64,000 nucleotides of DNA, from assembly GCF_029227915.1 (NCBI RefSeq), contig NC_079888.1:2303001-2367000 (forward strand), read 5' to 3'. Made by a program: the position numbers and the translations under genes. A model generated the notes under the pieces. It did no database searches and was not told where the DNA came from. It worked only from the letters and a program-made list of their open reading frames with translations. This stretch comes from Hydractinia symbiolongicarpus. Taxonomy: Eukaryota; Cnidaria; Hydrozoa; Anthoathecata; Hydractiniidae. Each line of letters opens with the position of its first letter. The stretch's first letter is position 1. Below are positions 23,769-33,672 of this stretch, piece by piece.

Positions 23769-24374
23769 ATGATAGAATATATAAATTTCATATTACTGGT
23801 GATAGCTGTAGTGCTATTGCTGGTATTGGTTAGTTTCTGTCGTTTTTGTATTAAAAAATACCTATCGCTATTGAAAATGGCTGAGACCGCAATTGACAAC
23901 CTAATTTTTATCGAGGACCAAGATGATGGGAAGAGACAGAAATTGCTCGAGTGCGTGCTGACGGGAAATAGCAAGTTATATCTGGGTAAGATGTATACGG
24001 AGGCGGAGATCCAGAAGCTCAAGAATGATGAGGTGGATAAACTTTTCACCATATACGAGGCTAAACTATCCGGTCAAATGGTAAAGTCTTTGGGACAGTC
24101 AATAATCCACATGTACTCCATGGGCGCCTGTACAGCCCTGGGTATAAAAAATCAAAAAGCTCTGAGTGATGACCTGGAGAATGATCCATTCCTAAACTCG
24201 GCACTCCAAAGGTTCACATGTGATTTATATTATAAGTTCGGATCACTACTATTACCAATCAGTGTAGGTTTAATAACAGGTAGGCATTATATCGCTGGAA
24301 AAAATTTAAACAATATCGATACGGATACTAAAGATGTCGGATACTCCAGTTCAGGTGACAACGAAGAACCCTAA
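23769..24374 (+). CDS. Membrane-anchored putative virion protein (A)
   Basis: 201 residues from ATG 23,769. Residues 4-27 form a hydrophobic N-terminal anchor (FILLVIAVVLLLVLVSF). The rest is helical and charged with EAEIQKLKNDEVDKLF, and a weaker hydrophobic patch near the C-terminus. It overlaps the next gene by 41 bases in another frame. The B copy has lost the equivalent ATG. No family recognised. The position inside the late-like block suggests a structural or morphogenesis role. Confidence 0.55.
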   Translation: MIEYINFILLVIAVVLLLVLVSFCRFCIKKYLSLLKMAETAIDNLIFIEDQDDGKRQKLLECVLTGNSKLYLGKMYTEAEIQKLKNDEVDKLFTIYEAKLSGQMVKSLGQSIIHMYSMGACTALGIKNQKALSDDLENDPFLNSALQRFTCDLYYKFGSLLLPISVGLITGRHYIAGKNLNNIDTDTKDVGYSSSGDNEEP

Positions 24375-24750
24375 AAAGGTTGAGGCTGGTAAGAGGCTTG
24401 CTGAATTCAATCGTAAAACTAGGGAAGAATATAAAAGATTGCTCATGGCACAGACGGAGGTACAGTCGGCACCTCAGACACAAACCCAGCCGGCACCTCA
24501 TACACACTCAGCACCTCAGACACAGTTGGAGGATCCTAAGGATATTGTCATTGAGGATTCTGTGACAGATGGTCCTAAACACGGTGGAGTGAACTACACA
24601 ATAATGGGTGGTGGTGTGATAGTTATGCTACTAATTGAAACGTTGGTGGTCTATAAAAATAAGGACAAAAATATTAAGGTGAAGGGTACCCCACCAAGTA
24701 ACTCAGGTAATAAAAAAACTATGAGAATAAGTAAACTTGAAATGGAATAA
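24334..24750 (+). CDS. Small single-pass membrane protein with Gln/Pro/Ala/His repeat (A)
   Basis: 138 residues from ATG 24,334, overlapping the end of the upstream gene. It has a basic N-terminal third, then a low-complexity stretch of APQTQ/APHTH units (residues about 45-70) that differs in length from the B copy, then a hydrophobic helix (YTIMGGGVIVMLLIETLVVY) and a Lys-rich tail. Conserved in B (41,780-42,175), so it is a real gene. Function unknown. Confidence 0.55.
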   Translation: MSDTPVQVTTKNPKKVEAGKRLAEFNRKTREEYKRLLMAQTEVQSAPQTQTQPAPHTHSAPQTQLEDPKDIVIEDSVTDGPKHGGVNYTIMGGGVIVMLLIETLVVYKNKDKNIKVKGTPPSNSGNKKTMRISKLEME

Positions 24751-24794
24751 AGGGATAATATCGCGATAATATAATCTCAAAGTAAATATAAGAC

Positions 24795-25022
24795 ATGGAT
24801 AAGAAAAGTATAGTCAACGATATTTATAAGGCATCGGTCGTATGCGTTTTCGCCGTAGGCTATTCAATGCCCGGGAAAAATGTATTAAAAATGACACCAC
24901 CCTCAATTCAGAAGTTTGACCTGGAAGATACCGGAAAGCTTGTAGCCATAGTCGCCGCCAGTGAAATGACAAGAGAATATCTAGTTAAGCAAAAAATTAT
25001 ACCTGAAACTATAAATATATAA
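24795..25022 (+). CDS. Small conserved protein, 75 residues (A)
   Basis: ATG 24,795, stop TAA 25,020-25,022. It differs from the B copy at only two residues. The N-terminal half is hydrophobic (VVCVFAVGYSM) and the C-terminal half amphipathic. Its stop overlaps the next start as TAATG, implying coupled translation or reinitiation. No family recognised. Confidence 0.55.
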   Translation: MDKKSIVNDIYKASVVCVFAVGYSMPGKNVLKMTPPSIQKFDLEDTGKLVAIVAASEMTREYLVKQKIIPETINI

Positions 25023-25153
25023 TGTTGCGAATACTGGAATGGTTGGTCTGGGTTTTATATCGACGTAAGAAAGTTGAGAGTATTTTACCCGAGGTGGAAT
25101 ACACGGAGGTGGATACGGATGTCATAGACTCCGAAGCTATCGTATTAAAATAA
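25022..25153 (+). CDS. 43-residue microprotein, coupled to upstream gene (A)
   Basis: ATG 25,022 overlaps the upstream stop codon (TAATG). The product starts with an amphipathic aromatic helix (MLRILEWLVWVLYRRKK) followed by an acidic tail ending SEAIVLK. The B copy (41,365-41,508) keeps both ends, with a small in-frame expansion in the acidic part. In-frame indels and conserved termini argue that it is translated. Possibly a membrane-associated virion component. Confidence 0.55.
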   Translation: MLRILEWLVWVLYRRKKVESILPEVEYTEVDTDVIDSEAIVLK

Positions 25154-25187
25154 CAACACTAAAATATACTGTAGTAGTATATGAAAC

Positions 25188-25613
25188 ATGGCTTCAATTG
25201 CAATGATGTTGGGAGGTGCCTTCGCGAACGCTTTGGCTTTCACCGGATCAAGCTACCTCTTTTCAAGTTTATCCAAGGATAGGATAGATAAGGAACGGAA
25301 GCGGCATGATCTGGCCATAGAACAGCTGCAAAAGGCTCAGGTTATATGGCAACGTAAAAGACAAGAGAGGGTGGACTTTATCAATAAGCAGCTCAGACTT
25401 GAGAAGAAGGCCGAGGGGAAATTCACAGAGCTGGATGATGCGATGCGTGAATATAGAAAAGTGTTTGGAGGGTCAACTCTCACGGATATTCCGCGCGAAC
25501 CCGTATTGAGCGATTTTTATACACCCAGCAATGGCCAGCATGAACGGGAATTGGCATTTATCGCGCTAAGCATGATCGGTGTCGGGGGTGCCGTGTGGTA
25601 TTTCGAAAAATAG
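25188..25613 (+). CDS. Small membrane/coiled-coil protein, 141 residues (A)
   Basis: ATG 25,188. An Ala/Gly-rich hydrophobic N-terminus (MLGGAFANALAFTGSSYLF), a central basic coiled coil (residues about 35-90) and a second hydrophobic segment near the C-terminus (LAFIALSMIGVGGAVWYF). Nearly identical to the B copy (40,909-41,334). Convergent with the following gene, with a hairpin between them. Probably a minor virion protein; family not recognised. Confidence 0.55.
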   Translation: MASIAMMLGGAFANALAFTGSSYLFSSLSKDRIDKERKRHDLAIEQLQKAQVIWQRKRQERVDFINKQLRLEKKAEGKFTELDDAMREYRKVFGGSTLTDIPREPVLSDFYTPSNGQHERELAFIALSMIGVGGAVWYFEK

Positions 25614-25631
25614 TACGATACCACAGGTATT

Positions 25632-25654
25632 ATGTTACATGTGTCATGTAACAT
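25632..25654. terminator. ATGTTACATG hairpin between convergent genes (A)
   Basis: Perfect palindrome ATGTTACATG/CATGTAACAT with a 3-base loop, placed between the 3' ends of two convergent genes. A matching hairpin lies in B at 40,868-40,890. Confidence 0.65.
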
Positions 25655-25669
25655 ATATTACAGATTCCA

Positions 25670-26923
25670 CTAACGCTTTGTAACCATGTAGGTGTATATC
25701 AGACCTCCGATTCCAACTATCAAAGCCCAAAGGTTTTGACTCAACCAACCAACGGCTTCCTTTGCTCTATTTAGGATCCACGATACGATGGATCCAATTA
25801 TACCAGGTAGTGATGCGGCTGCGGCACTAGCTAATCTACCCAGGAGAGATCCTAGTGCACTCAGCTTGTTCTTTATCCATTCCCTCGCACCACCCTCGGT
25901 TTTTTCATGATTTTTTGTATTACTGGTGGATGACCCCCCACCCCCTGGTGTCAAAGTTTCAACTAGAAGGCCGATAACCATACCAAATGCCGTTAGTACA
26001 CTGACGATGGTGATACCCTGCTCACGGAATAGCGTTCGTATCTTTTCACCCAATGTTGTATCTTTGCTAAGTACCTTGGCGATTGTCTCCTTGATGCTTT
26101 TTATTTGACTGTTAAGTTTACCCTTGAGGATATTGATACCATCCTGGTTAGTCTCCAACATATCGTTTAGCTTTTCCAACCTCTCAGCCACCTTCTCCCT
26201 CTGTTCATCCGTGTATGAGGGATCTTCCAACTCCTTCAACTTCATTTCTTCCTTATGTATCTCTTTCTCGATATCTACCTTTTTAGCGGTCGCGAGTTGG
26301 AGACTCCCCCGAATTTTTTGCACGGAACTATCCAATCTACGAATATCACCCGCGGGATATTCACCTCTAAGTGTACCATCATCAACCAGCGATACCAGGT
26401 CCTCCACACTGTTCACCACATCTCCAGATATTGTTTCTAATTCTATATCGGTCGCAGTTTCTATTTTATCAGGTGACGGTAGTCTCTCTTCTATTTTGTT
26501 TAGTCCGGCAGCCTGTTGGGGGGATATACTACCTTTCGGTATATCGAACCCCAAACTGCGCAGCCTTTTCTCGCCAGGTAAATCTGCAATGGTACCGGTA
26601 GACCTTAGAGATCCACCATGTGTCAGCGGTCTGTTATCACCCTTGTAGTATAGTTCACCACCACGAATCTCAAACAGGTCGGTATGTATCACACTCGGGT
26701 CCTCGTTTGGATATTTAGTTAGTAGCACCTCATAGAGTGATTTAACCCGTTCACTAGTAACTCTAGCGCGTTGAGAGGTGCCTCCACCGAATGATGTCTC
26801 CTTTTCATCGGGTGTGTGTATCTGTACCCGTGTGCGTTCCTTCGGTACCAGGGGTGTGGTTTCATCGGGGCCCTCGTCGGTTTGACCATGTTCACCAAAC
26901 GGATCAATGTCAATGTCCGTCAT
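25670..26923 (-). CDS. Coiled-coil protein with hydrophobic C-terminal domain (A)
   Basis: 417 residues from ATG 26,923. The N-terminal 80 residues are acidic and disordered (TDIDIDPFGEHGQTDEG), followed by a region repeated almost unchanged in B, a long Glu/Lys coiled coil (residues about 205-295), a hydrophobic helix (VSVLTAFGMVIGLLVE), a Gly/Ser linker and a C-terminal membrane-active-looking domain (LGSLLGRLASAAAASLPGII and a final TM segment ending MVTKR). This resembles a virion protein that both trimerises and engages membranes, but I do not recognise the family. Intact in both elements; only the coiled-coil part has diverged strongly between them. Confidence 0.6.
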   Translation of the reverse strand: MTDIDIDPFGEHGQTDEGPDETTPLVPKERTRVQIHTPDEKETSFGGGTSQRARVTSERVKSLYEVLLTKYPNEDPSVIHTDLFEIRGGELYYKGDNRPLTHGGSLRSTGTIADLPGEKRLRSLGFDIPKGSISPQQAAGLNKIEERLPSPDKIETATDIELETISGDVVNSVEDLVSLVDDGTLRGEYPAGDIRRLDSSVQKIRGSLQLATAKKVDIEKEIHKEEMKLKELEDPSYTDEQREKVAERLEKLNDMLETNQDGINILKGKLNSQIKSIKETIAKVLSKDTTLGEKIRTLFREQGITIVSVLTAFGMVIGLLVETLTPGGGGSSTSNTKNHEKTEGGAREWIKNKLSALGSLLGRLASAAAASLPGIIGSIVSWILNRAKEAVGWLSQNLWALIVGIGGLIYTYMVTKR

Positions 26924-26970
26924 TATTTTTATTTATTTAGAGAATAGTTTTTTCTTAAGATAATAGAAAA
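26924..26970. promoter_or_regulatory. Divergent promoter region (A)
   Basis: A 47-bp AT-rich spacer separates the start codons of two divergent genes. It includes TTATTTATTTAGAGAATAG and TTTCTTAAGATAATAG. A similar spacer lies at 39,534-39,573 in B. Confidence 0.4.
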
Positions 26971-27158
26971 ATGGCAGAGCATTCTAGTCCTGTGGAAATG
27001 TTTAAAACAGATATATCCAATTCCCAACTTGAGGAGCTGGTGAAATTACGACATAAGTTCTATGACAGGATAGACAAATACGGCAGATCTCTGATTATAT
27101 CGGCGCTTATGGGGGGTATATCCGGAATCGTGGCCGTTACCAGCTCGATAGCGACCGC
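26971..27158 (+). pseudogene. Membrane protein gene of A, 5' part, split by element B
   Basis: From ATG 26,971 the frame matches the intact 161-residue B gene (39,048-39,533) for 62 codons, up to the first transmembrane helix (SGIVAVTSSIATA), then is cut by element B at 27,159. The rest of the gene resumes at 47,476. The last five bases before B (ACCGC) are repeated at 47,476-47,480. The insertion leaves a short run-on ORF into B's TIR. Confidence 0.9.
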
Positions 27159-27425
27159 AGAGATAGGAAAATGCGGATCCTAGGACAGCGATTAATATAT
27201 TCTGTGCCACTCCACGTCAATTTATAGATCATCCACGTCAAATCAACGATAGAAGAGTCCATAAAATCCATGTGCACTTTACCACTTTACGTCAAATAAG
27301 CGGGCATGCTCTATAATATCTGTCCAAAACCCCCTCCCCAGCCGTGTCCCCTCCCTCCCCGTCCCATGGGTCCCTCCCCATCCTCCCTGCCGTGCCCTAT
27401 AATTTATAGTGTTATGTGTGTCTAT
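27159..27425 (+). repeat. Element B left terminal inverted repeat
   Basis: About 267 bp matching the complement of 47,210-47,475; the outer 230 bp are almost identical and the inner 30 bp diverged. Relative to A it lacks about 70 bp after GGATCCTAG that hold a second copy of the TCAAATAAGCGGGCAT word. The 3' end of the polymerase gene reaches into it. Confidence 0.93.
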
Positions 27426-30400
27426 AATGTCCTCTTGCCAGTGTGGTAATACCATCTTCCAAAATTATGCGTTTATCATCATCCGCATTGAGCGCCAGTT
27501 TATTTGTTTTCACCGTGTGAACATCATGCTTAATCGATCGAAATGTCATTTGGGTTCTGTAAATGTTCTCACCCTCAAACAGACATCTCTTATAATCGGC
27601 GAAACCTATGGTCTCCCTCACCACACATTTCTTCACCCCCTTACATCTCTTACCCTCCCTACCACATAGCTGTTTGTATGCGTAGGTCTTAGCTCTTAGG
27701 GCTACAAACTCAGTCATCACCTTACCACCCAACTCGTCCTTCATCAGCCCAATGATCTTTTTATTCAAACCTAATGGTAGAGGTCTGTCATCTTTACTAT
27801 CATACCCAGAAGTGTCAAATCTCGCAGGCACATCGTTCGCAATATCTTTGTAGAAGTCGTCTGTTTTTATGTGGTAAACGAATGAATCCGTATCCATGTA
27901 GCAAAGCTTCACATCATCACCATATTTCGGTCTCATGTAATCATGGTGGAACTCATACATAATCATCTTGGATAGATGGAGGATTGTGGGGCCAAGGTAG
28001 ATCGGTTTGTTCATTTTGATCTTGATCTTGGACATCTCTATCCCCATCAGTGTTTCCGAGAAACGGATTGCACCCCTGAAGTTTGGCTTCATCACCATTT
28101 TCTCATAATTTTTTTGGTTGGTGGCCAAACGTATATCCTTCTGTCTTCGCTGATTCTCCATTGTCTTACCAAACACACTGTTGTTCATTAACTTGAAGAA
28201 ATCCTTTTCAAAGTCATTCTTTGACTCCGTGCGCAGCTGTGTATTGAAGTCGATGTAAGGTTTCAACCATGCGCTCTGATCAAACCTCAGTACCCTATGA
28301 ACCTTATCCAGAACAAGACCGTGATTCAAAGCTTGAGCAAGCGCACGGATATGAATCACATAGTTCCTCTTGTCTGAAAGACATGGTGTCAGCTTCTCGA
28401 CACCATTGATAACCTTCCTCTCAGGCATGAAAGGAAGATCGTTATGTGTGTCATGAAGATTATGTGGATATCTAACATCAACCTCAAGCATGTACCCCTT
28501 TTCACCGTTTTCCACAGCCAACTCTGAAATGAGTTCGGGTGTAAATTTACCGGAACCATCCCACTCAAACCCCCCGGTGGGCATCTTCTGTATCATAGCC
28601 CATCCATACAGATTGTTAGCATCAAGATACTGTAGATAGGTTGTATCTTCCGAAGTATTATACATTTCACCCATATATAGATTATTTGCCTTCGCGTGTC
28701 TGTGAACGGCCTGACAGAGACCGCCCCTAATACCCATCTCCACAAACAGTAACATATCCATATCTGACAACAAATCCAGCTTAACATCTGTCTTTTTCAG
28801 GCATGCCTGCCAAGCTAATCCGGGGGCCGTGTAAAAATGAGCGGGATCTAGTTTATAGTTTTTCAAACATGTCTCTCTGAATGTCTCAAACACATCACTC
28901 AGAAGCAGAACATCCGTCTTGAGATAGATATCATGATAAACGCCCATATTTTCAACTTTCATGTCCTTCCACACCTTCTGGGCATGCGCATAATCAGCAT
29001 CGCTGATACCATTCATGTTCAACTTGCTATAAAAGTCATCTTTCGAAGGAAGCCTGGTTTCATTAAACCTATCGAATGAATCAACATACTCATATGGGTA
29101 TACACCCTTCCTTCTCATTATGTTGAATTGCTCATCATTGAAGAATTTTCTAAGGTTTTTACACTGATCATCGGATAGATTGTCAGCCAAGGAACCTAAT
29201 CCTCTTGACATAAATCTAAATGAATCGATGAATCTCAGCTTTATCTTTTTGTCTTTGGTCTCACCATTTTTGTTGGTGTATTCACCAACCTTAACATCGG
29301 TCGAGAAAGAGATATATTTCTCTTTATTTTCAGCGATTACACTCATACCACCTTCTCCATACTTCTTCGCAAGCTCTTTGATAAATAGATGCGCATCATA
29401 TCCGCTCAGATTATGGAAGACAACCGGAATATAATTAGGCACCTTGTAACGGAGATTACATTCCATGTGTGCCGATCCACGAAACTTTCCGGTAAAATGA
29501 CAGTGATCCATAACCTTGATGTCATCATCACCAAATTCTCTCATACAGATGTGGCAGTTGGTGGAATTTTCATATCCATCAAGTTCTTCATCGGTTAGAT
29601 CTTGCATACCAAGTTGTGGAAACATGTTGTATAACCTTTTCGCCTCGGAAACCACATGATCCACAAAGCGCGGAACACAGTCATCACCACGGTAAAGCTT
29701 CAGAGGGTCCAAAACTTCACCATGAGCATATTTACTATAACAACAGAATCCGGTGGGGATATGTTTACCAACTTTCTCGGTGGACGATCCACACTCTATC
29801 TCTTCAGGTTTTGTAAAAGCTTCAAAATCGGCATACATGATGAATGGGGCTTTGAGCTGGTACTGACCGTGGGTGAAGGTTAAGGTGCTACCCTCCTTAG
29901 GGAGTTGAATATTAACGGCATCGTTATTCTTACAATACTCAAAGTGCTCATCCCTTTTCCGTTCGCTTGGAAAACCAGAGAGACAATTCAAGCAATAATG
30001 CTCTTTATTTTTATGCTTTGAGTTGACCTTGCTCAGGACACCACTCAGGTTCTTAACAGCGATATAATGCCTCTTATCCCCTTCACACAGTAAAAACAAA
30101 ACAACCGTCTCATCACGGTCAAGATGCTTCGACTTTCAACACATATAGACACCCTCTATGTCATCTTTTGTCAAAACATGCACAGCGATATCAGGGTTCC
30201 TTCTCTCAAACAAATCTATCTTGTTTAGTGCCATAGGGAAAGTTATACCATCCCAATTGCACTTGTCTTCAAACTTCTTAAGGTTTGAGATTCGTTCAGG
30301 ATGATTATCAATCTTATCATGATATAAGGCAGCTAAAACGGCCCATTTGAAGCATTCATCATCTTCATTTTTGGGATTGATCACGGAGAACTTACCACTG

Positions 30401-31436
30401 AAATTCTTGGGTAGTGGCAAGTAAGAACTACCTCTAGTTAATTTTAGTTTGTGAAAGTCCACATGCATATGTAGGATTTTATCGATTGTGAATCCGCTGG
30501 CGGGAAGCGCAGGGTTTTCAATCTGCTCGATTATCTTATTACACATCCGATCGAAAACATCAGAAATGTCATCGTGGGCGTGCAGTATCTCCATATAGCT
30601 ATTGAAAGCTTTATCGACATGTACACACGCGGCATCGGTCGAGCTGGTGTCCTCCTTTACCCATTTCACCCACAGGGTCGACTGAGTCTTCAGCGACTTC
30701 TTCTGCCTGAGCACGTCCTTCATCAACCTCTTAACGATAGGTTGAACCTGTTTGAGAAAGACCTTGACATTCTTCTTCTTACCATCTGAGTTTATCTTGA
30801 ACCTTTTGTATGAACCTACAAACGCTTCTTCAATAGGAGTATAAGGATTTTCCTCTTTCACCTCTTCCTCCTCTTTCACCTCTTCCTCTCCACTGCCCTT
30901 TTTATAAAAACCCATGATCTTATCCTTCATGGTTTTGAAAGCTTTTGTTGTTTTATCCTTAATAGCCTTAGGTACATGATTTATCAACCAGTCTCTCCAT
31001 TCGATCAACTTGCTTTTCACAATAGGTCTGGTTTTAGCAATTTCTTCCTGCTCAAAAATATCCATGTCAGAGCCAGATCTAAATGGTCTAGGTCTAGGTC
31101 TCGGTGCTGGTATGGGTACAGATCCGTCGGATCCTAGAAAACCCCCCAGAGATTTGATTGATGTCGGTGGTACATGTATGGTGGGTCTAGATGTTGGTAA
31201 AGGGCTGTAGAGTCTAGGCGGTCCGGTGTATCTACGTGCCGGTATCGGTCTCGACACCGGTCTAGGTATCGGTCTCGACACCGGTCTAGGTGCCGGTCTC
31301 GGTCTAGGTCTAGGTCTCGACACCGGTACGGGTCTCGAGGGTCTCGGCATGGGTACAGGTCTAACCGGTGCTGAAACGGTAGTTGGTCCCAATAATTCGA
31401 TAATCTCGGCCTTTCTGAGCTTTGCGTAGCCATGTA

Positions 31437-31630
31437 CAATCGTTGACATAATATGTGGCAAAAATGTCAAATTTCTATAGAAAGTCCCCCCTCCCCCCGT
31501 TTTCATTGTTGAATGCTGGATCAAGCACGTACGAAACACCCAAGGCGTCCACAATACTTTCCTTCAACACTGAGAGGGGGGAGGGGGCATTTACTGATAA
31601 GTTTTTGCCACAATATTATGTCAACGATTG
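31437..31630 (+). repeat. 194-bp terminal direct repeat, copy 1
   Basis: Identical by eye over its full length to 35,238-35,431. Each copy has its own inverted ends (CAATCGTTGACATAAT...ATTATGTCAACGATTG), so each looks like a complete MITE. Internal features are a C-run block and a matching G-run block (CCCCCCTCCCCCC, GGGGGGAGGGGGC) able to pair. Confidence 0.95.
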
Positions 31631-32068
31631 TGGCTACGTTTTCTGGAGTAAAATCAATATATTTATACTAATATTAACTACAGCTGCTATATATACAATA
31701 AAATTATAATAAAAAGCAGTGAAACCTTATCTGCGAGACTCTAATATGTAAAAAAATGTGGAAAAGAGAATGCAAACAGAAGATTTAAAGAGAAAACAAG
31801 AATATATCACATTTTTGACAGTTGTATCTGCCATTTTGAATTTTGACCACATGGTTTTAATGCTACGTTTACATTACAGTAACTAACAGAGCAAATTCAA
31901 ACAAGTAGCTAAGGCTGTGTTTACACCTTGTAATGTAAATAAACAGTGCCTTACATAGAAATTGTTGATTTTTAAAGTATGAAAACAAATGTAAACAAAC
32001 ATTAAGGTTGTATATCCACTGTGAAATTCCATTGTTTTGTATTTTCCTGCAGTAAAGTAAGCATAAAC
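31631..32068. other. Mariner element, 5' non-coding region of the Rep gene
   Basis: 438 bp, AT-rich, with no ORF. Holds several TGTAAAT/TTTACAT words and a likely Rep leader. A CCTGCAG|TAAAG acceptor-like site near 32,051 could mark a spliced leader; unproven. Confidence 0.4.
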
Positions 32069-33391
32069 ATGGACGCCGAAGCTGAACCCAATACAAATAT
32101 TGGCAAGCGACAGTATTTGGTGACCTATTCACAGGCAGACTTAGAAAAATTTCCAACAAGGGAATCTTTCGGCAGGTCCCTCGCAGAAGGTTTTGATGCG
32201 GGAACTGGAAAAGTGAAAGTTGACCATTGGGTCTGTAGTAAAGAACTGCACCAAGATGGAGGTTCGCATTATCACTGTGCATTAAAGTTGAGTGGTGTTA
32301 AGAAATGGATAAGCGTTAAACGGTCTTTCGAGCCAAAATATGGAGTGGTCCTTCACTTTTCTGATTGTCATGATCATTATGTATCTGCGTATCGCTATAC
32401 ATGTAAAGAGGACAATGAAGTTGCCCATAGTCCTGGCCACCCTGACTTTACTGCTGTCGGTTCACCACAAACAAAAGCGTGCATAAGTGCGTGCCGTCGC
32501 AAGCGCAAGAGCAGTGTACATACCGGTGAATCCTCCAAATCTGTTAAAGTCCAAAGACTGACTAATTTGGAGGTATCTGATTTTATTTTCAAGCATGGCG
32601 TACACGACATAACTAAACTTTATGCCATGGCAGAGTATAGAAAGTCACAAGGCGACTGTCAACTTGCTGTTTTTTTGTTCGCGAGAGCAGAGAAAAACAT
32701 AGGTGAACTAATTGAAAAAACGTGGACGATGAAAGGTGCAGCAAAACAAATGCAAAGAAAAAACACAAGCCGCATGGAGATGATTTCCCAGGCTGTACAG
32801 CAGAGCTGTCCTGATAATTGTATATGGCTTGTGTCTGCGATTGAAGTGCTGCAGCACAACTCGATCAGCCCCCACACATTTGCCGGGTACATAAAAGATT
32901 TGTTGGTAAAGGGTCGTGGTAAATGGCGCAATCTCATGATAGTTGGCCCAACAAATTGTGCAAAAACATTTATCCTTAAGCCTTTGAAATTAATTTTTAA
33001 TTGCTTTGAAAATCCTTCAAACGACAAGTATGCATGGGTGGGGGCTGATAAAGCTGATTTAATCCTAATGCAGGACTACCGTTATTCAAAGGAGACAATC
33101 GCTTGGAAGGACCTCCTCCTACTGCTGGAAGGAGAGACCGTAAAACTTCCAGCACCAAAAAACCACTTCAGCTCCGATATTATTATCACTTCGGACATAC
33201 CGGTGTTTGCCACGAGCAAATCTAGGATCCGATTTAGGGGGCCCTACAACAGTGAAGACGATCGAGAAACAGCTATGATGGACTCTCGCTGGCGAGTTGT
33301 AGAATTTAATCATGTTTTTCCCCAAAGTGACCAGAAAGAAATAAAGAGCTGTGCAGCCTGCTTTAGTAAATTGGTTCAAATGGCAGAATGA
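32069..33391 (+). CDS. HUH Rep endonuclease with SF3 helicase (CRESS-type)
   Basis: 440 residues from ATG 32,069. Residues about 10-120 hold the three HUH-Rep motifs in order: motif I RQYLVTYSQ, motif II GSHYHCAL (H-x-H), motif III AYRYTCKED (catalytic Tyr, YxxK form). Residues about 290-420 form a superfamily 3 helicase: P-loop GPTNCAKT (Ala where Gly is usual before Lys), Walker B-like ADLILMQDYR, motif C SSDIIITSD. Such proteins nick at a stem-loop origin and unwind DNA in rolling-circle replication. Similar Rep-like genes are scattered in marine invertebrate genomes. Open reading frame intact. Confidence 0.82.
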   Translation: MDAEAEPNTNIGKRQYLVTYSQADLEKFPTRESFGRSLAEGFDAGTGKVKVDHWVCSKELHQDGGSHYHCALKLSGVKKWISVKRSFEPKYGVVLHFSDCHDHYVSAYRYTCKEDNEVAHSPGHPDFTAVGSPQTKACISACRRKRKSSVHTGESSKSVKVQRLTNLEVSDFIFKHGVHDITKLYAMAEYRKSQGDCQLAVFLFARAEKNIGELIEKTWTMKGAAKQMQRKNTSRMEMISQAVQQSCPDNCIWLVSAIEVLQHNSISPHTFAGYIKDLLVKGRGKWRNLMIVGPTNCAKTFILKPLKLIFNCFENPSNDKYAWVGADKADLILMQDYRYSKETIAWKDLLLLLEGETVKLPAPKNHFSSDIIITSDIPVFATSKSRIRFRGPYNSEDDRETAMMDSRWRVVEFNHVFPQSDQKEIKSCAACFSKLVQMAE

Positions 33392-33444
33392 GTATTTTTT
33401 AACATACATATATGAAAATACGTTGCAGCACTGCATTTATTGCG

Positions 33445-33672
33445 CACGTTACCACACGTTACTGCACACGTTACTGTACACGTTACTGCAAATTCATAAC
33501 AGAAACATAGAGTTTCCGACAGGTTACCACGTTACTGCAATTTTATATAAAAGTATATATATACTTTTTTATAAAATTGCAGTAACGTGGTAACCTGTCG
33601 GAAACTCTATGTTTCTGTTATGAATTTGCAGTAACGTGTACAGTAACGTGTGCAGTAACGTGCGGTAACGTG
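33445..33672. repeat. 228-bp iteron-bearing palindrome, candidate Rep origin
   Basis: Near-perfect inverted repeat centred at about 33,558 with an AT-rich apex (AAAAGTATATATATACTTTT). Each arm of about 110 bp carries four to five copies of an iteron CACGTTACTG(C/T)A. A decayed half copy of the arm follows at about 33,719-33,825. It lies just past the Rep stop codon, between convergent genes. A hairpin with repeated Rep-binding-type words is the expected form of a rolling-circle or parvovirus-like origin. No canonical nonanucleotide is seen at the apex. Confidence 0.6.

Noticed and set aside
23106-25613. Bacterial operon or phage origin
   Set aside because: Tight gene spacing looks prokaryotic, but the flanking introns, Polinton gene set and lack of ribosome-binding sites fit a eukaryotic virus-like element.
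32069-33391. Rep gene as a free-standing endogenous CRESS virus
   Set aside because: It lies inside an element with TA duplications, matching ends and a transposase; no capsid gene accompanies it.
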